In this document: positions 51,936-60,406 of the stretch, in pieces
How the letters are laid out: every line of letters starts with the position of its first letter
How positions within the stretch are numbered: the first letter of the stretch is position 1
Assembly (NCBI RefSeq): GCF_015471405.1
Contig: NZ_BLVZ01000017.1
Location: 1 to 64,000 of the forward strand
Length of the DNA stretch: 64,000 nucleotides
Direction of reading: 5' to 3'
Origin: Pseudomonas cichorii
GTDB taxonomy: Bacteria > Pseudomonadota > Gammaproteobacteria > Pseudomonadales > Pseudomonadaceae
Notes under the pieces: model-generated
Seen by the model: the letters and a program-made list of their open reading frames with translations, nothing else
Told to the model about the DNA's origin: nothing
Databases searched by the model: none
Translations under genes and position numbers: made by a program

Positions 51936-53489
51936 TTACTTGCCCGTGATTTTATTCCACAGGTCTGACAGCGAATTACTCTCGTAAAAGGTTTGCAGGA
52001 AACTGGAGCTTTCCCTGTTGAAGGTCAGCAGGGCTTTTTCTGTGCTGATTCGCAACTGCTCCTGGGTGCGGTCCAGATCGCTTTTGAGCGTTGCATGTTT
52101 TACCAGCCCAGGGTTCCTGTTTGCCCAGTCGCGAACCAGTGCGTCCTGCCAGTCGCTGTCCATCGGGTGTACGAAGAATTTCGCAGCCACTTGTGCAGGA
52201 TGCTCTGCCACGCCCTTGTTGGACCATTGACCCAGTATCGTCTGGCCCACTTGCAGTACCGCTTTTTCCGCCAGGAGCGCAGCCAGAGAATGCAGCGGGT
52301 GCTCGGCATGGTCCTTGGCGAGCTGTGAGTGCGACGGGTTCGTAGAGCCGCTGGTGTTCGGGTCTTCACCCAGGACCGTCTGGAAGTCGTCGATGCTGTT
52401 GCCAAGCCAGGTAGTCAGGCCTTGTATGGCTGTGCCGATTGCATTGCTGACGATTCTTCCCGGTGCGCCAATGAATGCATAGAACCGTTCGACCTGTTCC
52501 GAGAAAGGCAGGCTGGCCCATTGGTCGCGGGTGGTCAGGAATGTTTCATAACTCTGCAACAGTTGGTCGTTCGGGTGTTCGCTGAGCAGGATCTGGATGA
52601 TCTGGTCGCGTTCGTAACGTTCACCGGCCTTGATGGCTTCAAACGGTTTGTTCTCTGTCGAGAACAGGATCTTGCCGAGCGGTGCGGCAAGGCTGGCAAT
52701 GATATCGCTGCCGCCAAACATGCCGGTTACCAGAGGCAGCCGATGCCGGCAGTCGGCTTCGGAGGTCCATGGCAGCACGCTCGTGTGGCCGAGCTTTATC
52801 AGGCTCAGCTCGACGAAGTTGGAGTGGGAGAAAAAGTCTTCGAGGATATGCAGACCCGAACCGAGCGCCCGCAGGCCATCGAAGGATTGCGGGCCTGCCT
52901 GTGTTGCCATATCCAGCTCGCTGCTCATGGTCTCTACAGAGCGCTGGATATAGCGTTTCATTGAAGTCTGGAAGTCGACCTGCAAGGCCGGGTCGTCGGG
53001 TTTTACCCAGTCCTCGAAGTCGGCGTCACGCTCTTTGGGGTTGGCCGGTTTCGGGTTGACGGCCCTGGGGTTGTCGATGTGTTCGCCGGGGCGGTAAACA
53101 CCGAGCCTTTGCGGCGTCACTGTGAAGCTCGACCGGTCGAGCTGCATCAGATCGGTGAACTCCTTTACGGCCAGTACATCCACGATTCTGGTCAGGGCCT
53201 CGCGGGACAGCAGGTCCGGGAAGCTTTTGGGCATGGTGGTGGCGCGGACGATCTTCGGGTCGAGCAACTGCGAGTAATCGCGCAGCCAGTTGCCGAAGTA
53301 AATGGCCCGTATTTCATTCTTCGTGAAGCCAGCCGTTTCAAGGATTGCTTCTATCGAGCCGTGAGTGGCTCTGGTCTTTTCGCCCTGACCCGCTTCAAAA
53401 CGGGCAGCAACGGGCAGAGGTTCGTAGACCTCACCGGTAGTGTTTTCAGTCTGCTGATAGTTGCCGGACGTGCTGGTGCCAGGATTCAT
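51936..53489 (-). CDS. HET-C family protein
   Basis: A 517-residue protein with the hallmarks of the HET-C (heterokaryon incompatibility C) family. EIRAIYFGNWLRDYSQLLDP is at residues 58-78, and ALGSGLHILEDFFSHSNFVEL near residue 210 has the His-x-x-x-Asp-x-x-x-His spacing expected of a metal site related to zinc phospholipases C. The C-terminal third is helical. No signal peptide. HET-C controls self/non-self cell death in fungi; bacterial members are suspected effectors or phospholipases, but this one's activity is unknown. It is a single gene, with AAGG upstream of ATG 53489. No secretion or immunity gene is adjacent. Confidence 0.8.
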   Translation of the reverse strand: MNPGTSTSGNYQQTENTTGEVYEPLPVAARFEAGQGEKTRATHGSIEAILETAGFTKNEIRAIYFGNWLRDYSQLLDPKIVRATTMPKSFPDLLSREALTRIVDVLAVKEFTDLMQLDRSSFTVTPQRLGVYRPGEHIDNPRAVNPKPANPKERDADFEDWVKPDDPALQVDFQTSMKRYIQRSVETMSSELDMATQAGPQSFDGLRALGSGLHILEDFFSHSNFVELSLIKLGHTSVLPWTSEADCRHRLPLVTGMFGGSDIIASLAAPLGKILFSTENKPFEAIKAGERYERDQIIQILLSEHPNDQLLQSYETFLTTRDQWASLPFSEQVERFYAFIGAPGRIVSNAIGTAIQGLTTWLGNSIDDFQTVLGEDPNTSGSTNPSHSQLAKDHAEHPLHSLAALLAEKAVLQVGQTILGQWSNKGVAEHPAQVAAKFFVHPMDSDWQDALVRDWANRNPGLVKHATLKSDLDRTQEQLRISTEKALLTFNRESSSFLQTFYESNSLSDLWNKITGK

Positions 53490-53608
53490 CCTTGATTCCT
53501 TTATTGAAAGGTTATTGAAGTTACAGGTGAGTTTACGAGTTGTACGGGGAGGAAGAATCAGGCGAGGCGTTGAGTGTTGTAGGGCAAGTAGACAAGGGGT
53601 GTCGGGGT

Positions 53609-53651
53609 TTCGCGAATGAATTTGCTCAGTGGGAGCTAATTCATTCGCGAA
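53609..53651. repeat. REP pair
   Basis: Left arm TTCGCGAATGAATTTGCTCA (from 53609) and right arm GAGCTAATTCATTCGCGAA (53633-53651), slightly diverged from each other, between the SIMPL and HET-C genes. Confidence 0.8.
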
Positions 53652-53657
53652 GAAAGG

Positions 53658-54371
53658 TCAGGGAATCTGCACTTCGATCACGCCATCGGCCGCGACACTG
53701 ACCTGACTGGTGCCTGCTTCGACATCTGGTGTCGGGGCTGCATCGGCGCGTTCGGCTTTCATCATCATGACCGGAGCTCGCAGGTACGGCTGTGGATAAC
53801 CTGAAGTATTGAGGTTCAGGCTGACCAGCTTGTAGCCCGTGCCACCCAGCGCCTCGGTGACCAGTTGGGCGCGGGCCTTGAATGCGGTAACGGCATCCTT
53901 GAGCAGGGCATCTTCACTGGCCTTGCGGGTTGGTGTCGAGATGGAGAAGTCCATGCCGCCCATTTTCAGGTCGGTCAGCAATTCGCCCGTCAGCCTGGAC
54001 AGTGCGGCGAAGTCGGCACTTTCCAGGCGCAGTTCGGCACGCTCGCGCCAGCCGGTGATCGACTGGCCTTTCTCGTCATAGATGGGGTAACTGTTGCGGC
54101 TGCCCTGGCGGATTGTCACGTCCTTGACCTGACGCGCCTGACCCAGCGCCTTGTTCAGGGTTTCGGTGATCTGCGCGGCGAGCTTGGCCGGGTCGCTGTT
54201 CTGGGCTTCGGTGTAGAGCGTGACGAGCATCAGGTCGCGCTGGACCTCTTGATTGACCTCGGCGCGCAATGAAATCTGGTTGTAGCGGGGTTCCTCGGCA
54301 ATGGCCTGGGCACAGGCCAGGATCGTGATCCCCAATGTGATGACCAGGGCGACAGGGCGAAGATTGAACAT
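53658..54371 (-). CDS. SIMPL-domain (DUF541) periplasmic protein
   Basis: A 237-residue secreted protein with signal peptide ending IAEEPRYN. It shows the SIMPL/DUF541 pattern: AEVNQEVQRDLMLVTLYTEA, a YPIYDEKGQSITGWRERAEL segment near residue 105, and a C-terminal VSVAADGVIEVQIP strand. Related proteins (E. coli YggE) lower oxidative damage by an unknown mechanism. AAGGAG precedes ATG 54371. It is divergent from roxS with a 186-bp gap. Single-gene unit. Confidence 0.88.
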   Translation of the reverse strand: MFNLRPVALVITLGITILACAQAIAEEPRYNQISLRAEVNQEVQRDLMLVTLYTEAQNSDPAKLAAQITETLNKALGQARQVKDVTIRQGSRNSYPIYDEKGQSITGWRERAELRLESADFAALSRLTGELLTDLKMGGMDFSISTPTRKASEDALLKDAVTAFKARAQLVTEALGGTGYKLVSLNLNTSGYPQPYLRAPVMMMKAERADAAPTPDVEAGTSQVSVAADGVIEVQIP

Positions 54372-54557
54372 GGGTAACTCCTTGTTATAAAAGCGTCATC
54401 CGGCGGTTGTCGGACTGATGCAAATCCATATGACTGTAGCCAACAGTTCCGGTTCCGGACAGTCCACCTCTGTGGCGCTTTGACGCACTTTTCCAGTTTT
54501 GCCTCCCGCTTGGTTATACTCGCTTCGATCCGCCTGGAGCGCTCATCAGGAGAGCTC

Positions 54558-55817
54558 ATGCTCGCCCCCGTTCAAATGCTTTCAGCCTCGCGCCAGAACC
54601 TGTGGCGCCTGACCTTCATTCGCACCCTTGTGCTGGCTGCGCAGGCAGGCTCGGTCGGGATTGCCTGGCTGTTCAATGTGCTGCCGCTGCCCTGGTTGCC
54701 GCTGTCGATTACTCTCGGCTGCTCGGTGGCGCTTTGCGTACTGACGGCCATTCGGTTGCGTACATCGTGGCCGGTGACTGAGCTGGAATATGCGCTGCAA
54801 CTGGCGCTGGACCTGATTATCCACAGCGCCCTGCTGTATTTCTCCGGCGGCTCGACCAACCCGTTCGTCTCTTATTACCTGGTGCCGCTGACCATTGCCG
54901 CCGTGACCTTGCCATGGCGCTATTCCCTGATCCTGTCCGGCATCGCACTGACGCTCTATACGCTCCTGCTGTACAGGTCCTATCCGCTGGAAACCTACCC
55001 GATCTCCAGAGAAAACATGCAGATCTATGGCATGTGGCTCAGCTTTGCCCTGGCGGCCTCGGTGATTACGTTCTTTGCGGCGAAGATGGCTGAAGAGCTG
55101 CGTCGTCAGGAACAGTTGCGCGCGGTGCGCCGCGAGGAAGGCCTGCGTGACGAGCAATTGCTGGCAGTCGCGACTCAGGCCGCAGGCGCGGCCCATGAAC
55201 TGGGTACGCCTCTGGCGACCATGAGCGTGTTGCTCAAGGAGATGCGTCAGGATCACAGTAATCCTGAGTTGCAGGACGATCTGTCGGTCCTTCAGGAGCA
55301 GGTCAAGCAATGCAAGCATACGCTTCAGCAACTGGTGCGTGCCGCCGAGGCCAACCGGCGTATGGCAGTGGAATACAAGACGGTGATTCAGTGGATGGAT
55401 GAGTCGCTGAACCGCTGGCACTTGATGCGTCCTGAAGTCAGTTATCGTTTTTTCCAGCTGGGCAAGGACAACGTGCCAGTGCTGGCACCGCCGCCTGACC
55501 TGACCCAGGCGCTGCTCAACCTCTTGAACAATGCCGCCGATGCCTGCCCCGACGGGCTGGAAGTCAACCTGAACTGGGACAGCGCGGAAATCTGCATCAA
55601 TATTCGTGACCACGGCCCGGGTGTGCCGCTGGCCATTGCCGAGCAGATCGGCAAACCATTCTTTACCACCAAGGGCAAAGGCTTTGGCCTGGGCCTGTTT
55701 TTGAGCAAGGCCAGCGTCACCCGCGCCGGGGGCTCGGTAAAACTCTACCGTCATGAAGAGGGCGGCACGCTCACCGAGCTGCGTTTGCCTCGTGACACTC
55801 AAGGAGATGAAGCATGA
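54558..55817 (+). CDS. roxS: Redox sensor histidine kinase RoxS/RegB
   Basis: A 419-residue membrane kinase of the RegB/PrrB/RoxS group, with about six N-terminal hydrophobic helices (residues 20-170). Phosphoacceptor His213 lies in QAAGAAHELGTPLATM, the class-specific H-box. ATPase motifs: NLLNNAADACPDG, DHGPGV and KGKGFGLGLFLSKA. These sensors respond to the quinone pool and control respiratory terminal oxidases. ATG 54558 has AGGAGA 7 bases upstream. Its stop overlaps roxR (ATGA), so kinase and regulator are coupled. Confidence 0.9.
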   Translation: MLAPVQMLSASRQNLWRLTFIRTLVLAAQAGSVGIAWLFNVLPLPWLPLSITLGCSVALCVLTAIRLRTSWPVTELEYALQLALDLIIHSALLYFSGGSTNPFVSYYLVPLTIAAVTLPWRYSLILSGIALTLYTLLLYRSYPLETYPISRENMQIYGMWLSFALAASVITFFAAKMAEELRRQEQLRAVRREEGLRDEQLLAVATQAAGAAHELGTPLATMSVLLKEMRQDHSNPELQDDLSVLQEQVKQCKHTLQQLVRAAEANRRMAVEYKTVIQWMDESLNRWHLMRPEVSYRFFQLGKDNVPVLAPPPDLTQALLNLLNNAADACPDGLEVNLNWDSAEICINIRDHGPGVPLAIAEQIGKPFFTTKGKGFGLGLFLSKASVTRAGGSVKLYRHEEGGTLTELRLPRDTQGDEA

Positions 55818-56377
55818 GTGATGATGACATCCAGGTTGAAGGCGAAGAGCTTCCGCATTTGCTGTTGGTCGACGACGACGCAACCTTTACCCGTGTAATG
55901 GCGCGGGCCATGAGCCGCCGCGGATTCCGGGTCAGCACCGCAGGTTCTGCCGAAGAAGGGCTGGTGATTGCCCAGAACGATATCCCTGAATACGCCGCGC
56001 TTGATCTGAAAATGGACGGCGACTCGGGCTTGGTGCTGCTGCCCAAGCTGCTGGAGCTGGACCCGGAAATGCGCGTGGTGATTCTCACCGGCTATTCGAG
56101 CATCGCGACTGCGGTCGAGGCGATCAAGCGTGGCGCCTGCAATTACCTGTGCAAGCCGGCCGATGCCGACGACGTGCTGGCGGCCCTGCTGTCTGAACAT
56201 GCCAACCTGGACACCCTGGTTCCAGAAAACCCCATGTCGGTGGACCGTCTGCAGTGGGAGCACATCCAGCGTGTGCTGACCGAGCATGAAGGCAATATCT
56301 CGGCAACGGCCCGTGCGCTGGGCATGCATCGCCGCACCTTGCAGCGCAAATTGCAGAAGCGCCCCGTGCGCCGTTGA
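55814..56377 (+). CDS. roxR: Redox response regulator RoxR/RegA
   Basis: A 187-residue response regulator of the RegA/PrrA/RoxR group: receiver domain with the Asp cluster LLLVDDDATF (17-26), phosphoacceptor Asp64 in YAALDLKMDGDSG and Lys in YLCKPADADDV, and a Fis-type helix-turn-helix at the C-terminus (ISATARALGMHRRTLQRKL). It acts on promoters of respiratory and energy genes in response to RoxS. Coupled to roxS by a 4-bp overlap. Confidence 0.93.
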   Translation: MSDDDIQVEGEELPHLLLVDDDATFTRVMARAMSRRGFRVSTAGSAEEGLVIAQNDIPEYAALDLKMDGDSGLVLLPKLLELDPEMRVVILTGYSSIATAVEAIKRGACNYLCKPADADDVLAALLSEHANLDTLVPENPMSVDRLQWEHIQRVLTEHEGNISATARALGMHRRTLQRKLQKRPVRR

Positions 56378-56467
56378 TGAAGTTTTATTCATGAGGTCAG
56401 AGGGCGTTTTTGCTTCATTGTGATCGGGCATTGTTCTTCTTTCAGATAGAGAAGCCGGGCCTGAATC

Positions 56468-58195
56468 ATGAATCGCAACCCTGAAGTCAACGACGCCCCG
56501 CGTGGCACGTTCCTCCCCAGAGTCTGGAAGCTGATCACGCCGTACTGGCGTAGCGAAGAAAAGGGCATGGCCTGGTTGCTGCTGGCTGCGGTTATTGCCC
56601 TGTCGCTGTTCAGTGTTGAAATTTCGGTCCAGATCAACAGCTGGTACCGGGATTTCTACAACGCGCTGGAAAAGAAAGACCTGGCGTCTTTCACCCATCT
56701 GATTCTGTATTTCTGTGGCATCGCTGCCGTGGCGATTCTGGGGGCGGTCTATCGTCTCTACCTGACGCAGATGCTCACCATTCGCTGGCGCCGCTGGCTG
56801 ACCGAGCAGCATTTCGCCAAGTGGCTCAGCCACAAGAATTACTACCAGCTGGAGCAGGCCGGTCATACGGATAACCCTGACCAGCGTCTGTCCGAAGACC
56901 TCGATCAGTTCACGACCCGAACCCTGTCACTGGGTATCGGGCTGCTGAGTACGGTGGTCAGTCTGGTGTCGTTCTCAGTCATTCTGTGGGGCGTATCGGG
57001 CAGCATCGAAGTGTTGGGCGTCACGATTCCCGGCTACATGTTCTGGGCTGCACTGGTGTATGCCGTGGTCGGTAGCTGGTTGACGCACTTGATCGGGCGG
57101 CGGCTGATTGTCCTGAGCAATCAACAGGAGCGTTTTGAGGCCGATCTGCGTTTTGCCCTGGTGCGCGTACGGGAGAACGCCGAGAGCATTGCGCTGTGTG
57201 ATGGCGAACCCAATGAGAAACAGCGTCTGGGCAGTCGCTTCGGGATGATCTGGAGCAACTTTCGCTCGATCATGAAGGTTCAGAAAGGCCTGACCTTTTT
57301 CACGGCCGGCTATTCGCAGATTGCGCTTATCTTCCCGTTCATTGTCGGCGCGCCCCGGTATTTTGCCGGGAAGATCGAGCTGGGCGACCTCATGCAGATC
57401 AACTCGGCCTTTGGCAGCGTGCAGGAAAACTTCAGTTGGTTCATCGAGGCCTATGCTTCGCTGGCCTCGTGGCGCGCTACCTGTGATCGCTTGCTCAGCT
57501 TCCGTCAGGGCATGGACGACAATGAGGCGCATCGCCCGGCCATTGCGCTCAGTCGTGACAGTGAAGTCTTGCAACTGAGCGCCCTGGGGTTGGGCCTGAC
57601 CGGTGGTCGCGAACTGCTGCGCGATGCCAGCCTGTCCATCGCTGCTGGCGAGCGGGTCATGCTCAGTGGCCGCTCGGGGAGTGGTAAAAGCACATTGCTG
57701 CGGGCGTTGGGCGGTTTATGGCATCACGGGCAGGGGCAAATCCGCTTGCCGGACGAGCGTTATATGTTCCTGCCACAAAAGCCTTACCTGCCCATTGGTT
57801 CGTTGCGTGAGGCCTTGAGTTATCCACAGGTCCCCGAACAGTATCCGTCCCAGCGATTTGTCGAGGTATTGCGCACCTGCCGTCTGGAGCATCTGGTCGC
57901 AAGGCTGGATGAAAACAATCATTGGCAGCGCCTGTTGTCGCCCGGCGAGCAACAGCGTGTCGCCTTTGCCCGTGCTCTGCTGTTTGCGCCCAAGTGGCTG
58001 TATCTGGATGAAGCCACGTCGGCCATGGACGAAGAGGACGAAGCGACGTTGTATCAGGCGCTTATCGATGAGCAGCCTGACATGACCCTTCTCAGCATCG
58101 GGCACCGCAGCAGTCTCAAGCGTTTCCATGAACGATATTTACGGGTTGAAGGGGGAAAGTTGCTTGAGCAGCCGGCGCGGCAATACCTTGTCTAA
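56468..58195 (+). CDS. ABC transporter, fused permease-ATPase (SbmA/YddA type)
   Basis: A 575-residue half-transporter: an N-terminal six-helix membrane domain of the SbmA/BacA-like class (VEISVQINSWYRDFYNALEK, then FAKWLSHKNYYQL) and a C-terminal ATPase with Walker A SGRSGSGKSTLLRAL, signature LSPGEQQRVAFARALL, Walker B WLYLDEATSAMDEEDE and H-loop SIGHR. It resembles E. coli YddA and related ABCD-like proteins. It works as a homodimer; substrates may include peptides, vitamins or antibiotics. The first 90 bp after roxR contain no obvious promoter. Confidence 0.86.
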   Translation: MNRNPEVNDAPRGTFLPRVWKLITPYWRSEEKGMAWLLLAAVIALSLFSVEISVQINSWYRDFYNALEKKDLASFTHLILYFCGIAAVAILGAVYRLYLTQMLTIRWRRWLTEQHFAKWLSHKNYYQLEQAGHTDNPDQRLSEDLDQFTTRTLSLGIGLLSTVVSLVSFSVILWGVSGSIEVLGVTIPGYMFWAALVYAVVGSWLTHLIGRRLIVLSNQQERFEADLRFALVRVRENAESIALCDGEPNEKQRLGSRFGMIWSNFRSIMKVQKGLTFFTAGYSQIALIFPFIVGAPRYFAGKIELGDLMQINSAFGSVQENFSWFIEAYASLASWRATCDRLLSFRQGMDDNEAHRPAIALSRDSEVLQLSALGLGLTGGRELLRDASLSIAAGERVMLSGRSGSGKSTLLRALGGLWHHGQGQIRLPDERYMFLPQKPYLPIGSLREALSYPQVPEQYPSQRFVEVLRTCRLEHLVARLDENNHWQRLLSPGEQQRVAFARALLFAPKWLYLDEATSAMDEEDEATLYQALIDEQPDMTLLSIGHRSSLKRFHERYLRVEGGKLLEQPARQYLV

Positions 58196-58284
58196 ATTCT
58201 GTCTGTCCCCGACCATTAGTTTTCAGGGTGTTATCGTATAACCGCTGAGCTATGATTGGTCTTTGTTTAACAGTGCCGAGATCG

Positions 58285-59043
58285 ATGTTGGATATGGAAA
58301 AGCAAACCGCTGCGCCTCGCGCACGCAGAAAGCACCGCAGCCTTGCGCAGGAACTGGTGACTGAGCTGTCCGAGCGCATCAGCAGCGGGCAGCTCAAGCG
58401 CGGCGATAAATTACCGACCGAATCCGCCATCATGGAAGAGCAGGGCGTGAGTCGGACTGTGGTTCGCGAGGCCATTTCCCGCTTGCAGGCTTCCGGCCTG
58501 GTCGAGACGCGGCACGGTATCGGCACTTTTGTACTGGATATCCCGAGCCCCAGCGGTTTCCGGATCGATCCGGCCACCATCGTCACTCTGCGTGATGTGC
58601 TGGCGGTGCTGGAGTTGCGAATCAGCCTGGAAGTCGAGTCCGCCGGCCTGGCTGCGCAGCGTCGCAGCGATGAGCAACTGGCCGCCATGCGTGCAGCCCT
58701 CGATGCCCTGAACGAAAGTGCAGCCCATGCCAGCGATGCCGTGGCTTCGGACTTCCAGTTCCACCTGCAGATCGCGCTTTCCACCGGCAACCGTTACTTC
58801 ACTGACATCATGACCCATCTGGGCACTAGCATCATTCCGCGCACACGCCTGAACTCGGCACGCCTGGCCCATGATGATCAGCAGCATTACATGAGTCGCC
58901 TGAGCCGCGAACACGAAGAAATCTACGAAGCCATCGCCCGCCAGGACTCCGACGCCGCCCGCGCCGCCATGCGCCTGCACCTCACCAACAGCCGCGAACG
59001 TCTGCGTCATGCGCATGAAGAGGCTGAGTCGCAGAGGGCGTAA
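58285..59043 (+). CDS. GntR/FadR-family transcriptional regulator
   Basis: A 252-residue GntR-family regulator. The N-terminal winged helix shows LAQELVTELSERISSGQLKRGDKLPTESAIMEEQGVSRTVVREAISRLQ, broken here by its family spacing, and the C-terminal FCD ligand domain has DFQFHLQIALSTGNRYF with metal-type His residues. ATG 58285 is used; 58294 and 58252 are other candidates because the ribosome site is weak. It lies just upstream of the aldarate genes in the same direction and is the likely repressor of that operon, sensing an aldarate or its dehydrated product. Confidence 0.85.
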   Translation: MLDMEKQTAAPRARRKHRSLAQELVTELSERISSGQLKRGDKLPTESAIMEEQGVSRTVVREAISRLQASGLVETRHGIGTFVLDIPSPSGFRIDPATIVTLRDVLAVLELRISLEVESAGLAAQRRSDEQLAAMRAALDALNESAAHASDAVASDFQFHLQIALSTGNRYFTDIMTHLGTSIIPRTRLNSARLAHDDQQHYMSRLSREHEEIYEAIARQDSDAARAAMRLHLTNSRERLRHAHEEAESQRA

Positions 59044-59083
59044 AGGCAGGTTGCAAGCTGCATGCTTTAAGCTTCAAGTCAAA

Positions 59084-59121
59084 AGCTTGTAGCTTGTAGC
59101 TTGTAGCTTGTAGCTTGTAGC
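59084..59121. repeat. Heptanucleotide tandem repeat (AGCTTGT)5
   Basis: Five perfect head-to-tail copies of AGCTTGT (59084-59118) followed by a partial AGC. It is 40 bp after the GntR stop and about 200 bp before kdgD. Confidence 0.9.
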
Positions 59122-59252
59122 GTTCAGTGATCACATAACGCATCACTTCCCTCCAAAACTCCCCCAGCCCCGTCTTTAAAGGCCTGAAAGCCCTTTCATC
59201 GCTTTAGTTCCGAAAAACCTGCAAATCCCTGTTGAGACATTTTATTTTCAGT

Positions 59253-59274
59253 TGTACGATGACTTACGACATCG
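59253..59274. promoter_or_regulatory. Possible GntR operator upstream of kdgD
   Basis: An imperfect palindrome with CGATG (59257-59261) and CATCG (59270-59274) flanking GACTTACGA, overlapping TTGTACGA, about 60 bp before kdgD. FadR-type GntR proteins bind short palindromes of this kind; the match is only suggestive. Confidence 0.25.
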
Positions 59275-59327
59275 GATCTGCCCCCCGGTGATCCTCTAAT
59301 AATTTTGTCCCACAGGGTGTTCGAATA

Positions 59328-60239
59328 ATGAATCCACAAGAACTGAAGTCCATCCTCTCTTCCGGTCTGCTGTCTTTCCCGGTTACCGATTTCAATGCTC
59401 AGGGCGATTTCAACCGCGCTGGCTATATCAAACGCCTTGAGTGGCTGGCTCCTTACGGCGCAAGCGCGCTGTTCGCCGCCGGTGGTACTGGTGAGTTCTT
59501 CTCCCTGGCTGCCAGCGAATACTCGGAAATCATCAAGACTGCCGTCGACACCTGCGAAACCAGCGTGCCAATCCTGGCCGGTGTCGGTGGCCCGACTCGT
59601 CAAGCCATCGAATACGCTCAAGAAGCCGAGCGTCTGGGTGCCAAAGGTCTGTTGCTGCTGCCGCACTACCTGACTGAAGCCAGCCAGGACGGCGTTGCCG
59701 CTCACGTTGAAGCGGTCTGCAAATCGGTCAAGATCGGCGTTGTCGTCTACAACCGCAACGTATGCCGCCTGACCGCTCCGTTGCTGGAAAAACTGGCCGA
59801 GCGCAACCCGAACCTGATCGGCTACAAGGATGGCCTGGGTGATATCGAGCTGATGGTTTCGATCCGCCGTCGTCTGGGCGACCGCTTCTCGTACCTGGGT
59901 GGTCTGCCGACCGCTGAAGTCTATGCCGCTGCCTACAAGGCGCTGGGCGTGCCGGTTTATTCCTCGGCCGTATTCAACTTCGTGCCGAAACTGGCGATGG
60001 ACTTCTACCACGCTATCGCTCGTGACGATCACGCAGCTGTCGGCAAGTACATCGACGATTTCTTCCTGCCATACCTGGATATCCGTAACCGTAAAGCCGG
60101 TTATGCCGTGAGCATCGTCAAGGCGGGCGCAAAAATCGCTGGCTACGATGCAGGTCCGGTCCGCGCACCGCTGACTGACCTGACTGGCGAAGAAGTCGAA
60201 CTGCTGGCTGCGCTGATGGATAAACAAGGCAAGCAGTAA
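59328..60239 (+). CDS. kdgD: 5-dehydro-4-deoxyglucarate dehydratase
   Basis: A 303-residue DHDPS-family aldolase-fold enzyme converting 5-dehydro-4-deoxy-D-glucarate to 2-oxoglutarate semialdehyde, losing water and CO2. The signature ELKSILSSGLLSFPVTDF opens the protein; FAAGGTGEFFSLAASEYSEI near residue 45 is the substrate loop; the Schiff-base lysine is Lys167 in LIGYKDGLGD. Length equals the KdgD norm (303). AGGG precedes ATG 59328. It acts downstream of GarD, encoded two genes later. Confidence 0.94.
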   Translation: MNPQELKSILSSGLLSFPVTDFNAQGDFNRAGYIKRLEWLAPYGASALFAAGGTGEFFSLAASEYSEIIKTAVDTCETSVPILAGVGGPTRQAIEYAQEAERLGAKGLLLLPHYLTEASQDGVAAHVEAVCKSVKIGVVVYNRNVCRLTAPLLEKLAERNPNLIGYKDGLGDIELMVSIRRRLGDRFSYLGGLPTAEVYAAAYKALGVPVYSSAVFNFVPKLAMDFYHAIARDDHAAVGKYIDDFFLPYLDIRNRKAGYAVSIVKAGAKIAGYDAGPVRAPLTDLTGEEVELLAALMDKQGKQ

Positions 60240-60252
60240 CACCGCTACAGGC

Positions 60253-60279
60253 AAAGCCGCTGAGTGATCAGCGGTTTTG
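60253..60279 (+). terminator. Terminator or attenuator between kdgD and gudP
   Basis: Hairpin AAAGCCGCTGA-GTGA-TCAGCGGTTTT with an 8-bp stem and a short U-run. It may reduce transcription into gudP and so raise kdgD relative to the rest. Confidence 0.7.
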
Positions 60280-60406
60280 TCGTTAGACCGCAAGACCATG
60301 CAGGTAAAAGTTGTCGTCGCCGCTGACACTTTTAAGGGGCCTGCAGAGCTGGACCCAAAAAAATGTATTACCCGCGTAAAAAAATAATGAGTGGGAGTTC
60401 AAAAAC

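Noticed and set aside
18254..53651. Dispersed TTCGCGAATGAATTCGCTCC units considered as a CRISPR or attachment site
   Set aside because: They are scattered single or inverted pairs with no regular spacers and no cas or integrase genes; REP elements explain them.
59084..59121. Tandem AGCTTGT considered as iterons of an origin
   Set aside because: No replication gene or AT-rich DUE nearby; too short. A simple sequence repeat fits better.
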